Source of the DNA: Companilactobacillus musae
GTDB lineage: Bacteria > Bacillota > Bacilli > Lactobacillales > Lactobacillaceae
Reading direction: 5' to 3'
Length of the DNA: 64,000 nt
NCBI RefSeq assembly: GCF_003967595.1
Contig: NZ_BIFW01000001.1
Coordinates: 643,205 to 707,204, forward strand
Shown: piece after piece, positions 54,667-63,998 of the stretch
Numbering within the stretch: position 1 is the first letter of the stretch
How the letters are laid out: the number at the start of each line of letters is the position of its first letter
Notes under the pieces: generated by a model
The model's input: the letters and a program-made list of their open reading frames with translations, nothing else
What the model was told of the DNA's origin: nothing
Database searches by the model: none
Translations under genes and position numbers: made by a program

Positions 54667-55851
54667 TTATAAACTATCTGTAAACTTTCTCAAGCGCTTC
54701 ATGGCTTCTTGAATATCTTCCATTGAAGCAGCATAAGAAATTCTGAAGTGACCTTCGCCACCCTTACCAAAGGCAACACCTGGTGTTACACCAACTAGAC
54801 CTTCGGTAGCTAACTTATTAGCAAAATCAATTGAACTTAGATTGTACTCAGCAGGAATCTCAGAGAAGGTGTAGAAAGCTCCTTCTGGCAAGGCTGTCTT
54901 ATAACCCATGTCATTTAATTGATCGACTAAGAAATCTCGGCGTTCTTGGTAAATGTCTCTCATAGCAATTGGATCTTCGATTCCATTTTTCAAAGCCTCT
55001 TCAGCAGCAAATTGTGCCGGATTAGAAGGTGCAGTGACAGTAAAGGCATGCATCTTATTAGCTTGTTCCACGAAATCCTTAGGACCAGCAATGTAACCAA
55101 TTCTGTATCCTGTCATAGCATGTGATTTTGAAAGTCCATTGATCAAAATTGTTTTACCAGGCATTAACTTAGCCAAAGAAACGTGCTTATGTCCATATGT
55201 CAATTCTGCATAAATTTCATCAGAAATAACAAACATATTCTTGTCTTTTACCACATCAACAATTTCTTGTAATTGATCCTTAGAATATACAAAACCAGTT
55301 GGGTTACCTGGGAAGTTAAGCATCATGGCCTTAACTTTGTCGGGTTCTTCTTGTTGGATCACTTCTTCCAAATGTTTTCCAGTCATACGGAAACCATCAG
55401 CAGTTGTATCAACTTGAACAGGAATACCACCCAATACTTGAACAATAGGAATATATAATGCAAAAGTTGGTGTAGGAATAATAACTTTATCACCGGGGTT
55501 GATAATGGCTGCCAAAGAATCAAAGATTGCTTCAGTAGCACCAATTGTAATAACAATTTCTGTTTCAGGATCATATTGAAGATCAAATTGTTTATCTAAG
55601 TATCCTGAAACAGCTTCTCTAAGACTTAAAAAGCCCTTTTGATCTGAATAATGTGATTCATTTTCCTTAATACTTTCGATTGCCGCATTCTTAACGTGTT
55701 CGGGAACGTTAAAGTTTGGTTCACCAAGTGTTAATTTTACCAAGCCAGGGATCTTTGCAAACTTTTCAGCAAACTCTCTGATCATTGATCTGCCCATAGG
55801 GGCAATGGTTTCATTTACTACATTTTTTACTGACGAATCTAATTCTGGCAT
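54667..55851 (-). CDS. patA: N-acetyl-LL-diaminopimelate aminotransferase (PatA type)
   Basis: A 394-residue class I aminotransferase. PLP lysine in INGLSKSHAMTGYRIGY, NFPGNPTG for substrate binding. In Bacillus PatA makes N-acetyl-LL-diaminopimelate from N-acetyl-2-amino-6-oxopimelate; the operon setting between dapB and asd supports that role here over aspartate or aromatic aminotransfer. AAGGAG precedes the ATG. A 90-base gap to dapB shows no terminator. Confidence 0.9.
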   Translation of the reverse strand: MPELDSSVKNVVNETIAPMGRSMIREFAEKFAKIPGLVKLTLGEPNFNVPEHVKNAAIESIKENESHYSDQKGFLSLREAVSGYLDKQFDLQYDPETEIVITIGATEAIFDSLAAIINPGDKVIIPTPTFALYIPIVQVLGGIPVQVDTTADGFRMTGKHLEEVIQQEEPDKVKAMMLNFPGNPTGFVYSKDQLQEIVDVVKDKNMFVISDEIYAELTYGHKHVSLAKLMPGKTILINGLSKSHAMTGYRIGYIAGPKDFVEQANKMHAFTVTAPSNPAQFAAEEALKNGIEDPIAMRDIYQERRDFLVDQLNDMGYKTALPEGAFYTFSEIPAEYNLSSIDFANKLATEGLVGVTPGVAFGKGGEGHFRISYAASMEDIQEAMKRLRKFTDSL

Positions 55852-55941
55852 TCTTCAACACTCCTTAAAAATTAATGTAGTTTAATAATATACCAAATCC
55901 AATTAAATTATTAGAGCTTTTGTAATATTTTTAAATAATTT

Positions 55942-56715
55942 CTAAATAATTTGTTCTAATCCTATTACTAATTGATTTTTTTTGATTACTTCATGAATGG
56001 CAAGCTTGACTCCAGTCATGAAAGATTGACGATCAGTTGTACTCTGAGAAATCGTCAAAGTTTCGCCTACACCACCAAAAATGACTTCTTCATCCGCAAC
56101 AAAACCTGGTAACCGTAACGCATGAATCTTAGTACCATGATAGTCGCCACCGCGGGTATGCAATGGATCATCACTACTGTGTTGAACTTGATCTTTTCCA
56201 CGAGCTTCATAAATCAATCGAGCCGTATTCAAAGCCGTCCCTGAAGGCGCGTCAATTTTATCTTCGTGATGTTTTTCAACAATCTCTGACTCTGCAAAAT
56301 ACTTAGCAGCAGTTTGTGCAAATTTCATCATCAGAACAGCTGATAATCCAAAATTTGAGGCAATAATTCCACCCAATTCTCTTTCATCTGCCATTCTTTT
56401 CAATTCACTAGTTTGTTCCTCAGACATACCACTAGTCCCAATAACTGGACGAATTCCATGTTCAATAGCAAATTTAGTATTATCAAATACTGCACTCGGA
56501 ATTGAAAAGTCAATCCAAACATCAGCTTTAATATTAATATCACTTAGTTTATTAAAAATTTTCACATTTTTATTCAAATCATATGTCTGCGGATCTAAAT
56601 TTGTCACAATTGGATTAAACCCTGCAACCAATTCCATATCTTCAGAATCATTGACCATTTTAACGGCCTTTTGTCCCATAGAACCACTAAAGCCTGAAAC
56701 TATTACTTTTATCAT
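55942..56715 (-). CDS. dapB: 4-hydroxy-tetrahydrodipicolinate reductase
   Basis: DapB reduces the DapA product to tetrahydrodipicolinate with NAD(P)H. The 257-residue protein has the N-terminal Rossmann motif (VSGFSGSMGQKAV), ASNFGLSAVLMMKF, the catalytic EKHHEDKIDAPSGTA segment and the GxHALRLPGF region. TAGGAG is 8 bases before the ATG. Confidence 0.95.
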   Translation of the reverse strand: MIKVIVSGFSGSMGQKAVKMVNDSEDMELVAGFNPIVTNLDPQTYDLNKNVKIFNKLSDINIKADVWIDFSIPSAVFDNTKFAIEHGIRPVIGTSGMSEEQTSELKRMADERELGGIIASNFGLSAVLMMKFAQTAAKYFAESEIVEKHHEDKIDAPSGTALNTARLIYEARGKDQVQHSSDDPLHTRGGDYHGTKIHALRLPGFVADEEVIFGGVGETLTISQSTTDRQSFMTGVKLAIHEVIKKNQLVIGLEQII

Positions 56716-56726
56716 TGAAAAAACTC

Positions 56727-57596
56727 CTAGAGGTCTAAAATTTTGAATAATTTATCTTGTTCTTCATCATTTAAAGGTAAAATTGGCAAACGACAACCAC
56801 CAACTTGATATCCTAACTTAGTCAAAGCTGCTTTGACCGGAGATGGTGAAGGATACATAAATAAAGCATTCATTTTTGGTGTCAGTTGACGTTGAATCTT
56901 ACCAGCAGATTTATAGTTACCCTTTTCCAAATCATGATACATTTTGGTAATCTCAGTGCCATAAACATGTGAGGCTACTGAAATGACACCATTAGCACCA
57001 ATTACTTTAGCAAATAATGCTTGAGCATCTTCACCACTATAAACATTGAAGTCATCATCAGTATGTTCAACTATATACTCTAGATCTTCCAAAGTATTAC
57101 ATTGCTTAACCCCGTCAATATTAGGATTCTTAGACAATTTGACTACTGTTTCTTTTTCCATTAGTACTCCAGTACGTCCAGGAATGTTATAAATCATAAT
57201 TGGCAAAGAAGAATGTTTAGCAATCGTTTCAAAATGAGCAATCATCCCACGCTGGTTGGGTTTATTGTAATAAGGTACAACCACCAAAGCCATATCAATC
57301 CCCTTAATTTCACTGATCTTATCAATAAAATCAATTGTCTGTGCAGTATTATTACTACCAGCACCAGCGATAATTGGAACCCTACCAGCCACAATTTTGA
57401 CAAAATTACGATAAAGCTCTAACTTCTCAGATTCAGTCAAAGTCGGCGTTTCACCTGTAGTTCCTCCGATGACAAAGCCTTTACTACCAGTTTCCAACAA
57501 ATGTTCTGTTAATTTTTTCAAAGCTTCAAAATCAATTTGTTCATTCTCATCAAACGGAGTAATTATCGCTGTCATTAAATCAACATTCTCAAACAT
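56727..57596 (-). CDS. dapA: 4-hydroxy-tetrahydrodipicolinate synthase
   Basis: DapA condenses aspartate semialdehyde with pyruvate. The 289-residue TIM barrel carries [10 protein letters not shown] (pyruvate pocket), the YNIPGRTGV segment with the catalytic Tyr, and the Schiff-base Lys in DGVKQCN. It directly abuts dapL (stop codon next to start). Confidence 0.95.
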   Translation of the reverse strand: MFENVDLMTAIITPFDENEQIDFEALKKLTEHLLETGSKGFVIGGTTGETPTLTESEKLELYRNFVKIVAGRVPIIAGAGSNNTAQTIDFIDKISEIKGIDMALVVVPYYNKPNQRGMIAHFETIAKHSSLPIMIYNIPGRTGVLMEKETVVKLSKNPNIDGVKQCNTLEDLEYIVEHTDDDFNVYSGEDAQALFAKVIGANGVISVASHVYGTEITKMYHDLEKGNYKSAGKIQRQLTPKMNALFMYPSPSPVKAALTKLGYQVGGCRLPILPLNDEEQDKLFKILDL

Positions 57597-58754
57597 TTAT
57601 GCTTCCTCCAAACTCATTCGATAGTTCAAAAAACCTACTACCGCATCAATACCTTTTTTTATTGCTGCTTCATTCGGTAGGAAATCTGCTGAATGGAGTG
57701 CTCCTTTGCTTTCAACACCTAACCAAAACATTGTCCCTGGTATTTTATTGATTAAATAGCCAAAATCTTCACCGGTCATTTTAGGATCAGTTTCCTCAAA
57801 AACTACTTGTGGCGCTTTTTTCATATAATCAATAAAACATTTTGTCAGAGTTGGATCATTTTCCACAGGATAGTAACCGCCCTGATTATATTCAACTTCA
57901 ATTTGACAATTAAATGACTTTTCTAAACCAGCTGCAACTTCTTGAATTCGTTGACGAATGAATTCAATCATTTCTTGCGTCAACCCTCGAATCGTACCTT
58001 CAATTCGAGCTTCACCTGCAATTACGTTGCGAATTACGCCTGCTTCCATTTTTCCAAAAGTAATCACACCACACTTGATGGGATCAATACTACGGGAAAT
58101 AATTGTTTGAACTTGATTGATAAAATTGGCCGCAATCACAACAGCATCGTTTGCAAGATGTGGATAAGCCGCATGACCGCTTTTACCTTTAATTATGATA
58201 TTTACCTCAGTAGTCCCTGCAAACAAAGTGCCGTTACGACAACCAATAACGCCTGTTTTTAGAAGTGGGTTATCATGTAATCCATAAAACTCATCAATGT
58301 GATAAGAACCCTTAAAAGCTCCTAAATCATATGCAACCTTACCACCACTTTGACTTTCTTCAGCTGGTTGAAAAAAGAACACCAAATTATCCTTTGGTTG
58401 ATGTTCACTAAAATAATTCAAAATTCCTAAAGCCACCGTTGTATGTAAATCGTGACCACAAGCATGCATCACTCCGGGATTAGTTGAAGCATATGGTAAT
58501 CCATTCTTTTCAGTAACAGGTAACGCATCCATATCGCACCGATAACCAATGTTTTTTTGAGGATCAGATCCTTTGACTAACACCAACAGAGCAGTTGGAA
58601 GTTCTGGTAGCTCTTTAATTTCCAAATTAGTCTGAGAAAATGATTTAATAATCTCTAAAACATAGGCATGTGTTTTAACTTCGTGCATAGATAACTCTGG
58701 AATTGAATGTAAATGACGTCTAATTTTAATTAATTCATCATTGGTTAAAGTCAT
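57597..58754 (-). CDS. dapL: N-acetyldiaminopimelate deacetylase
   Basis: This M20-family amidohydrolase of 385 residues removes the acetyl group to give LL-diaminopimelate. Metal ligands are in GYRCDMDALPV, HACGHDLHT and the QPAEES segment. Close homologues act as amino-acid or IAA-type amidohydrolases; the operon context fixes the assignment. It starts 2 bases after dapH ends. Confidence 0.93.
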   Translation of the reverse strand: MTLTNDELIKIRRHLHSIPELSMHEVKTHAYVLEIIKSFSQTNLEIKELPELPTALLVLVKGSDPQKNIGYRCDMDALPVTEKNGLPYASTNPGVMHACGHDLHTTVALGILNYFSEHQPKDNLVFFFQPAEESQSGGKVAYDLGAFKGSYHIDEFYGLHDNPLLKTGVIGCRNGTLFAGTTEVNIIIKGKSGHAAYPHLANDAVVIAANFINQVQTIISRSIDPIKCGVITFGKMEAGVIRNVIAGEARIEGTIRGLTQEMIEFIRQRIQEVAAGLEKSFNCQIEVEYNQGGYYPVENDPTLTKCFIDYMKKAPQVVFEETDPKMTGEDFGYLINKIPGTMFWLGVESKGALHSADFLPNEAAIKKGIDAVVGFLNYRMSLEEA

Positions 58755-58756
58755 AA

Positions 58757-59461
58757 TTACAGCTTCCTTAGAGTATTTTCAATTTGAGTTTTATCAGTTG
58801 TCTTTTGATCTTTAACCTTTAAAATCTTAGCTGGCACTCCAGCAACGACGGTCCCAGCAGCGACGTCCTTGGTTACGATAGCACCCGCACCAACAACAGC
58901 ATCATCGCCTACTTGAACTCCTTCTAAAACAACCGCATTAGCACCAACAATGACATTATTGCCAATTCTTACTGGTTGAGCTGAAGCTGGTTCTACAACG
59001 CCAGCTAATACGGCATTAGCACCAATATGTGAATTTTCACCTACAATAGCACGTCCACCTAATACGGCTCCCATATCAATCATAGTTTTGGCACCAATTT
59101 CAGCACCAATATTGATGACTGCTCCCATCATAATAACGGCGTTATCTCCAATTGTTACCTGATCACGAATGATAGCTCCTGGTTCAATTCGAGCATTGAT
59201 ATGCTTGATATCAAGCATCGGAACACCTGAATTTTGTGCTTCAGTTTCGACATAATAATCGTTTAACTTATTTTCCTTTAAAATTGGTTCAATAATCTTA
59301 AAATCACCAATCAAAATTGCCAAGTCATTACTTTTAAAAACTTTGATTTCTGAAGGAAAATCAATTGCTGAGACATCCCCTTGTAAATAAACTTTTACAG
59401 GAGTAGCTTTCTTAGAGTTTCCTATATAATTAATAATTTCTTCAGCATTCATTTTTGTCAT
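58757..59461 (-). CDS. dapH: Tetrahydrodipicolinate N-acetyltransferase
   Basis: DapH acetylates tetrahydrodipicolinate using acetyl-CoA, marking the acetylase branch of diaminopimelate synthesis. The 234-residue protein has an N-terminal alpha/beta domain (1-85) and a left-handed beta-helix of hexapeptide repeats (about 88-215: [30 protein letters not shown]...). The ATG at 59461 was chosen because GGAGG, which overlaps the lysA stop region, is 8 bases upstream. Confidence 0.94.
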   Translation of the reverse strand: MTKMNAEEIINYIGNSKKATPVKVYLQGDVSAIDFPSEIKVFKSNDLAILIGDFKIIEPILKENKLNDYYVETEAQNSGVPMLDIKHINARIEPGAIIRDQVTIGDNAVIMMGAVINIGAEIGAKTMIDMGAVLGGRAIVGENSHIGANAVLAGVVEPASAQPVRIGNNVIVGANAVVLEGVQVGDDAVVGAGAIVTKDVAAGTVVAGVPAKILKVKDQKTTDKTQIENTLRKL

Positions 59462-59476
59462 TAAATCTTCCTCCAA

Positions 59477-60760
59477 TTAATAATCCAAATCTAAACTTGT
59501 CAAATCTTGATATGTTTCACGCTTAACGACTAACTTCGACTGACCTTTTTCTACAAAAACAACTGCAGGTCTTGGATTGCGATTATAGTTCATTGCCATT
59601 GAATATCCGTAGGCTCCAGTATCTAGAACTGCTAAGATATCACCTGGTTGTGTTTCAGGTAACTGTTGCTGATCAATCAAGATATCACCAGATTCACAAT
59701 ATTTACCGGCAATGTGTGCTGTTTCTATATTTTTCCGATCCATCTTATTAGCAACAACAGCTTCATATTTAGCTTGATACAAAGCTGGTCTAATGTTATC
59801 ACCCATACCACCGTCAACAGATACATAAGATGCTAAGTTAGGTATATCTTTTCGTGAACCGATCGTGTAAAGCGTATAGCCAGCAGGTCCAACAATGGAA
59901 CGTCCTGGTTCAATCCAAATCTCTGGAACTTGATCACATTGTTGTTTTAATTCCGTTGCAATCTGGGAAATAAATTCATTTGCTGTTATCGGATCATCAT
60001 TTTCGTTATAACTAATTCCAAAGCCGCCACCTAAATTGATAACCTCCGGCCAATAATTAAATTTCTCTTGAAATCTCTTAGCAATTTCAACCATTTTTTG
60101 AGCTAGCATAACGAAACCTTGTGTTCCAAAAATCTGTGAACCGATATGAGCGTGGATTCCTAAAAGATTCATATTAGAATCTTCTAAAACTAATTTCATC
60201 GCTTTATCAGCCTGACCAGATTCAACATCAAAACCAAATTTACTGTCAGTTTGACCAGTTTGATCATATCTATGTGTATGAGCAGAAATTCCTGGAGTCA
60301 AACGTAACATGACTTTGATTTGTTGCTTCTCATTTTTCAAAATATTTGATAACAATTCAATTTCATGAAAATTATCTAACATTATCACGCCAACATGATT
60401 TTGAACCGCCATGACCAATTCATCATAAGATTTATTATTTCCATGGAAACTGATCTTGTCACTTGGAAAACCTGCTTGCAATGCTGTATATAGTTCACCA
60501 CCAGAGACAACATCAATATGAACATTTTCTTGTTTCATAACTTGATAAATTGCTTTAACAGCGAAAGCTTTGCTTGCATAACTAATTTGATATTTTAAAT
60601 TAGCCTTTTCAAATGCAGATTTAAATTCTTTTATTTGGCTACGGATTTGATCGATATCAAATACATATAGTGGCGTACCGTATTTCTTGGCTAAATCAAC
60701 GCTATCAATACCACCTATCATTAAATGTCCGTTCTTACTAGTCAAATCATCTATAATCAT
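59477..60760 (-). CDS. lysA: Diaminopimelate decarboxylase
   Basis: LysA turns meso-diaminopimelate into lysine. The 427-residue PLP enzyme (alanine-racemase fold) has the PLP lysine in SYASKAFA, GGGFGISY, EPGRSIVG and the catalytic CESGD. AAAGGAGTG precedes the ATG at 60760. It is first in the operon, so end-product control by the lysine riboswitch acts on the whole dap set, which also serves wall synthesis. Confidence 0.95.
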   Translation of the reverse strand: MIIDDLTSKNGHLMIGGIDSVDLAKKYGTPLYVFDIDQIRSQIKEFKSAFEKANLKYQISYASKAFAVKAIYQVMKQENVHIDVVSGGELYTALQAGFPSDKISFHGNNKSYDELVMAVQNHVGVIMLDNFHEIELLSNILKNEKQQIKVMLRLTPGISAHTHRYDQTGQTDSKFGFDVESGQADKAMKLVLEDSNMNLLGIHAHIGSQIFGTQGFVMLAQKMVEIAKRFQEKFNYWPEVINLGGGFGISYNENDDPITANEFISQIATELKQQCDQVPEIWIEPGRSIVGPAGYTLYTIGSRKDIPNLASYVSVDGGMGDNIRPALYQAKYEAVVANKMDRKNIETAHIAGKYCESGDILIDQQQLPETQPGDILAVLDTGAYGYSMAMNYNRNPRPAVVFVEKGQSKLVVKRETYQDLTSLDLDY

Positions 60761-60782
60761 AATTTCCACTCCTTTTACCAAA

Positions 60783-61016
60783 TAAAAAAGATCCCTTTGC
60801 TTATCAACAAAGAGATCCACGCATAATCTGCATCAATTTTGTCATAAGCTCAACGTGACTGACACTTTAGTCACGACAGTTCGTATTATCTTATTAATAC
60901 GCCCCAGCTAGCTAAGCCCTGTAAAAACTTAGTGCTTCGGCAATTTTCCCTTTCAATGAGTTCTAAGCTTTTACAGAAGCTCCCTCATTTACTAATGTTA
61001 ATTGCGACCTCTTTTG
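60783..61016 (-). promoter_or_regulatory. Lysine riboswitch (L box) of the lysA-asd operon
   Basis: The - strand leader begins AGAGGTCGCAATTAAC (61014 downward) and carries the conserved GGGAGCTTCTG, GCCGAAGCACTAAG and AGCTGGGGCG blocks of the L box. It ends in a terminator (GATCTCTTTG.. / ..CAAAGGGATC, 60790-60817) with a T-run, just before the lysA ribosome binding site. Lysine binding should cause termination. Confidence 0.93.
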
Positions 61017-61027
61017 TTGGTATTAAG

Positions 61028-61054
61028 ATTATAACAACACTCATAATACGTCAA
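61028..61054 (-). promoter_or_regulatory. Predicted promoter of the lysA operon
   Basis: TTGACG (61054-61049) and TATAAT (61033-61028) on the - strand, 15-bp spacer (short). The remaining bases to lysC (61055-61166) show no riboswitch on the + strand. Confidence 0.55.
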
Positions 61055-61166
61055 GTAATATTAAGAATATTCTCATATTTCTAATAAAATCTATTTTTTT
61101 CTTGTCATAACAACCAAAAATGATACACTCATCATTAAAAACTATTTAATTTTAGAGGTGCATCGT

Positions 61167-62525
61167 ATGAAGGTTGTCAAGTTTGGTGGCAGTTCCTTAG
61201 CTACTGGAGAACAGTTTGAAAAGGTTATTAATATCATCAAGGACGATTTTGAAAGGAAAATTATTGTTACTTCAGCTCCAGGAAAACGATTCAGTGGCGA
61301 TACAAAAGTTACAGACTTACTCATTGAGTATGCCAATGCTGTAATTGAAAACGAAGATCAAACAAATATAGTTAAAGAAATTATTTCAAGATATCGTGAA
61401 ATCAGCGATCATTTTAAACTTAATGAATCTGTGATCACGCTTCTAAAAAATAAATTATTCAATTTAGCGACTACAGATTTTGTAGATGATGACCATTTGA
61501 TGGCAGCATTTAAAGCCCACGGGGAATTTTTAAACGCTATTTTATTGAATGAAGTTTTGAATGCTCAAGGTATTAAATCTGTCTTCGTTGACCCCAAAGA
61601 CGCCGGCATTATCGTACATGGTCAGCCAAATGATGCAGATATTTCACCAGAAACTTATACCAACTTGAGCAATTTTAAGTTAGCTGATGATACTAGAGCA
61701 GTTTTCCCAGGTTTCTTTGGATATAGCCAAGATGGTTCTATCTTTACTTTCTCTCGTGGAGGTTCTGATATCACAGGGGCATTATTGAGCCGAGGTTTAA
61801 ATGCTGATTTGTACGAAAACTTTACTGATGTAGATGCAATTTATGTAGCCAATAACCACGTTGTTAATCATCCACAGGCTATCAAGAAAATGTCATACCG
61901 AGAAATGCGTGAATTATCATATGCCGGATTCTCAGTTTTTCAAGATGAAGCGATTATTCCAGCTGTTAAAGGACAAGTACCCGTCAATGTTAAGAATACC
62001 AACAATCCTAGTGCTGAAGGAACTATGATCGTCCCAGAACAATTCCTATTTAATCCTGCCAACCAAGTAACCGGAATCGCTTGCTCGAAGAGATTTTCAG
62101 CCCTTTATATTCACCGCTATCTTTTGAATAAAGAAGTTGGATTCACTTTAAAATTATTACAAATCTTTTATAAATATAATATTTCTTACGAACATATGCC
62201 CTCTGGTATTGATGATTTAACAGTTATCTTTGACCGTACTAAACTTGATAAAACAACAATCAAACATCTTTGCCACGATGTCAAAGAAGTCTTACAGCCA
62301 GATTATTTGGAATGGATCGACGATTATGCAATTATTATGGTAGTTGGTGAGGGTATCGCTCATAATGTTAATACTTTGGGTGAAATTATTGATTCTTTAA
62401 CCAAGAACAATATTGCCATTCATATGATCAATCAAGGTGCCTCAAGAATTTCAATTATGATAGGTATTCAAGAATCAGACGCCGACAATGCAGTTAGAAA
62501 AATTTATAAGACATTCTTCAATTAA
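61167..62525 (+). CDS. lysC: Aspartokinase
   Basis: LysC phosphorylates aspartate, the first committed step to lysine and diaminopimelate. The 452-residue protein has the kinase signature VKFGGSSLA, the TSAPGKR segment and FSRGGSDITGALL, followed by two ACT domains at about 305-450 for allosteric control (GEGIAHNVNTLG, MINQGASRISIMIG). No homoserine dehydrogenase is fused. The ATG at 61167 has AGAGG 8 bases upstream. It is divergent from lysA and followed by dapF. Confidence 0.94.
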   Translation: MKVVKFGGSSLATGEQFEKVINIIKDDFERKIIVTSAPGKRFSGDTKVTDLLIEYANAVIENEDQTNIVKEIISRYREISDHFKLNESVITLLKNKLFNLATTDFVDDDHLMAAFKAHGEFLNAILLNEVLNAQGIKSVFVDPKDAGIIVHGQPNDADISPETYTNLSNFKLADDTRAVFPGFFGYSQDGSIFTFSRGGSDITGALLSRGLNADLYENFTDVDAIYVANNHVVNHPQAIKKMSYREMRELSYAGFSVFQDEAIIPAVKGQVPVNVKNTNNPSAEGTMIVPEQFLFNPANQVTGIACSKRFSALYIHRYLLNKEVGFTLKLLQIFYKYNISYEHMPSGIDDLTVIFDRTKLDKTTIKHLCHDVKEVLQPDYLEWIDDYAIIMVVGEGIAHNVNTLGEIIDSLTKNNIAIHMINQGASRISIMIGIQESDADNAVRKIYKTFFN

Positions 62526-62538
62526 TGAGGTGAATAAA

Positions 62539-63507
62539 TTGGTAAAATTACTCAAAGTTCATGGTTCAGAAAATAAATTTTTTATTTTAGATCAAACATT
62601 ACTCGAAAAAGCTTTAACAGATAAAGAACTAATCGCACTAGCAATTGATCTATGCACCAATATTCTTGGTGGTGCCGATGGTTTGTTAGTTGTTGGTACT
62701 AGTGATAGCAGTTTAGGAAAAATGCGTGTTATCAATGCTGATGGTAGTGAGGCCAAGATGTGCGGTAATGGTCTACGAACCATTAGTCGTTATTTATCAG
62801 AAAAATATCAATTAACTAATTTCAAAGTAGAAACAATGGAATCAGATTTAATTGTTTCTAAAGCTGAGGATTTTTATCCTGGAGTTCCGGCCTTTAGTGT
62901 AGAAATTTCTCCTATTTCTTTCCAAAAAAAAGATCTACCATTCTCATATAAGAATCTTAATGAGATGATAGATCAAAAGGTACCTGAATTTATACCAGAA
63001 CAAACCTTTTCAGCCGTGGCTGTACCTAATCCACATTTGATTAGCTTTGTTCCTGACATTAGTCAATTAGAACTGGGAGATTTGGGACAAAAGCTTAATG
63101 GTAAAAACAAATACTTCCCTGAAGGGGTTAATGTTAGTTTCAGTCAAATTCTAGACAACAACAGCCTATTTGTTCAGACTTACGAACGCGGCGTCGGCTT
63201 TACCAATGCTTGTGGTACTGGAATGTCCGCTACTAGTTTAATTTTTGCAATGTTGCATCCAGATCAATTCGATCCAGAAGAAGACATTACCGTTTACAAT
63301 CCTGGCGGTTTAGTTAAAACTCATATCACTCTGAATAAGCAAAATAAAGAACAAAGTCAAATCAAACTAATTGGCAATGCAACTTTCACGCATGAGATAA
63401 ATATTGATGAAACTGACCTCCATAAAGATTCCTTAAACAATATTGTAGTTAATGAAACTGCCGAAGAAGTAGCTTACCAAGATTTTGTTAAAACTATTTC
63501 TGATTAA
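62539..63507 (+). CDS. dapF: Diaminopimelate epimerase
   Basis: DapF converts LL- to meso-diaminopimelate. The 322-residue enzyme has the two catalytic cysteines in AKMCGNGLRT and TNACGTGMSA. The start is TTG at 62539 with GAGG 8 bases upstream, 13 bases after lysC, giving KLLKVHGSENKFFI at the N-terminus; a longer reading would overlap lysC. It has an acidic C-terminal tail (about 25 residues, ETAEEVAYQDFVKTISD) beyond the usual 275-300 residues of the family. Confidence 0.94.
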   Translation: MVKLLKVHGSENKFFILDQTLLEKALTDKELIALAIDLCTNILGGADGLLVVGTSDSSLGKMRVINADGSEAKMCGNGLRTISRYLSEKYQLTNFKVETMESDLIVSKAEDFYPGVPAFSVEISPISFQKKDLPFSYKNLNEMIDQKVPEFIPEQTFSAVAVPNPHLISFVPDISQLELGDLGQKLNGKNKYFPEGVNVSFSQILDNNSLFVQTYERGVGFTNACGTGMSATSLIFAMLHPDQFDPEEDITVYNPGGLVKTHITLNKQNKEQSQIKLIGNATFTHEINIDETDLHKDSLNNIVVNETAEEVAYQDFVKTISD

Positions 63508-63512
63508 TATTT

Positions 63513-63549
63513 AAAGATAAACATTATTTATGATGTTTATCTTTTTTTG
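63513..63549 (+). terminator. Terminator of lysC-dapF
   Basis: A 12-bp perfect stem (AAAGATAAACAT / ATGTTTATCTTT) followed by seven T. Confidence 0.9.
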
Positions 63550-63551
63550 TA

Positions 63552-63588
63552 GAAAAAAAGACTTATGAGATAAACTCATAAGTCTTTT
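63552..63588 (-). terminator. Terminator of tRNA-Arg
   Basis: A 13-bp perfect stem (AAAGACTTATGAG / CTCATAAGTCTTT), 5-base loop, followed on the - strand by a T-run. Confidence 0.85.
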
Positions 63589-63594
63589 ATATGA

Positions 63595-63668
63595 TGCGCC
63601 TAGTAGGAGTCGAACCTACAACCTTCTGATTCGTAGTCAGACACTCTATCCAATTGCGCTATAGGCGC
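63595..63668 (-). tRNA. tRNA-Arg (anticodon ACG)
   Basis: 74 nt, acceptor GCGCCTA/TAGGCGC, discriminator A, anticodon loop CTACGAA giving ACG (read as ICG after deamination), T-arm GTAGG-TTCGACT-CCTAC. Confidence 0.95.
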
Positions 63669-63777
63669 ATATCAATAACTCAACGAAATTAATTATATCA
63701 TACATATTATATTTAATATACATAATTTTTATAAATACTTTCGAAAAGCTTTGTTACAAAACCTTGGAAGTAAACCT

Positions 63778-63813
63778 ACAAAAAATGTCTCTGCACCTTT
63801 ATGCAAAGACATT
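63778..63813 (-). terminator. Terminator of the tRNA-Asn/tRNA-Ser transcript
   Basis: A 12-bp stem with one wobble (AATGTCTCTGCA / TGCAAAGACATT), followed on the - strand by TTTTTT. It separates this pair from tRNA-Arg, which therefore needs its own promoter; TATAAT-like sequence is present between them. Confidence 0.8.
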
Positions 63814-63820
63814 AGGCTTA

Positions 63821-63911
63821 CGGAGAGTAAGGGATTTGAACCCTTGATACAGGTCAATACCCGTATACATGATTTCCAATCATGCTCCTTCAGCCACTCG
63901 GACAACTCTCC
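63821..63911 (-). tRNA. tRNA-Ser (anticodon GGA)
   Basis: 91 nt with a long variable arm, acceptor GGAGAGT/ACTCTCC, discriminator G, anticodon loop TTGGAAA giving GGA. Confidence 0.94.
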
Positions 63912-63925
63912 AAGGTAAAAAAAAA

Positions 63926-63998
63926 CTCCGGATGTCAGACTCGAACTGACGACACCCTGATTAACAGTCAGATGCTCTACCAACTGAGCTAATCCGGA
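63926..63998 (-). tRNA. tRNA-Asn (anticodon GTT)
   Basis: 73 nt, acceptor TCCGGAT/ATCCGGA, discriminator G, anticodon loop CTGTTAA giving GTT, T-arm GTCAG-TTCGAGT-CTGAC. The tRNA cluster probably continues beyond the window. Confidence 0.94.

Noticed and set aside
63729..63983. 84-codon - strand frame over the last tRNA genes
   Set aside because: It is tRNA-Ser and tRNA-Asn sequence read as protein.
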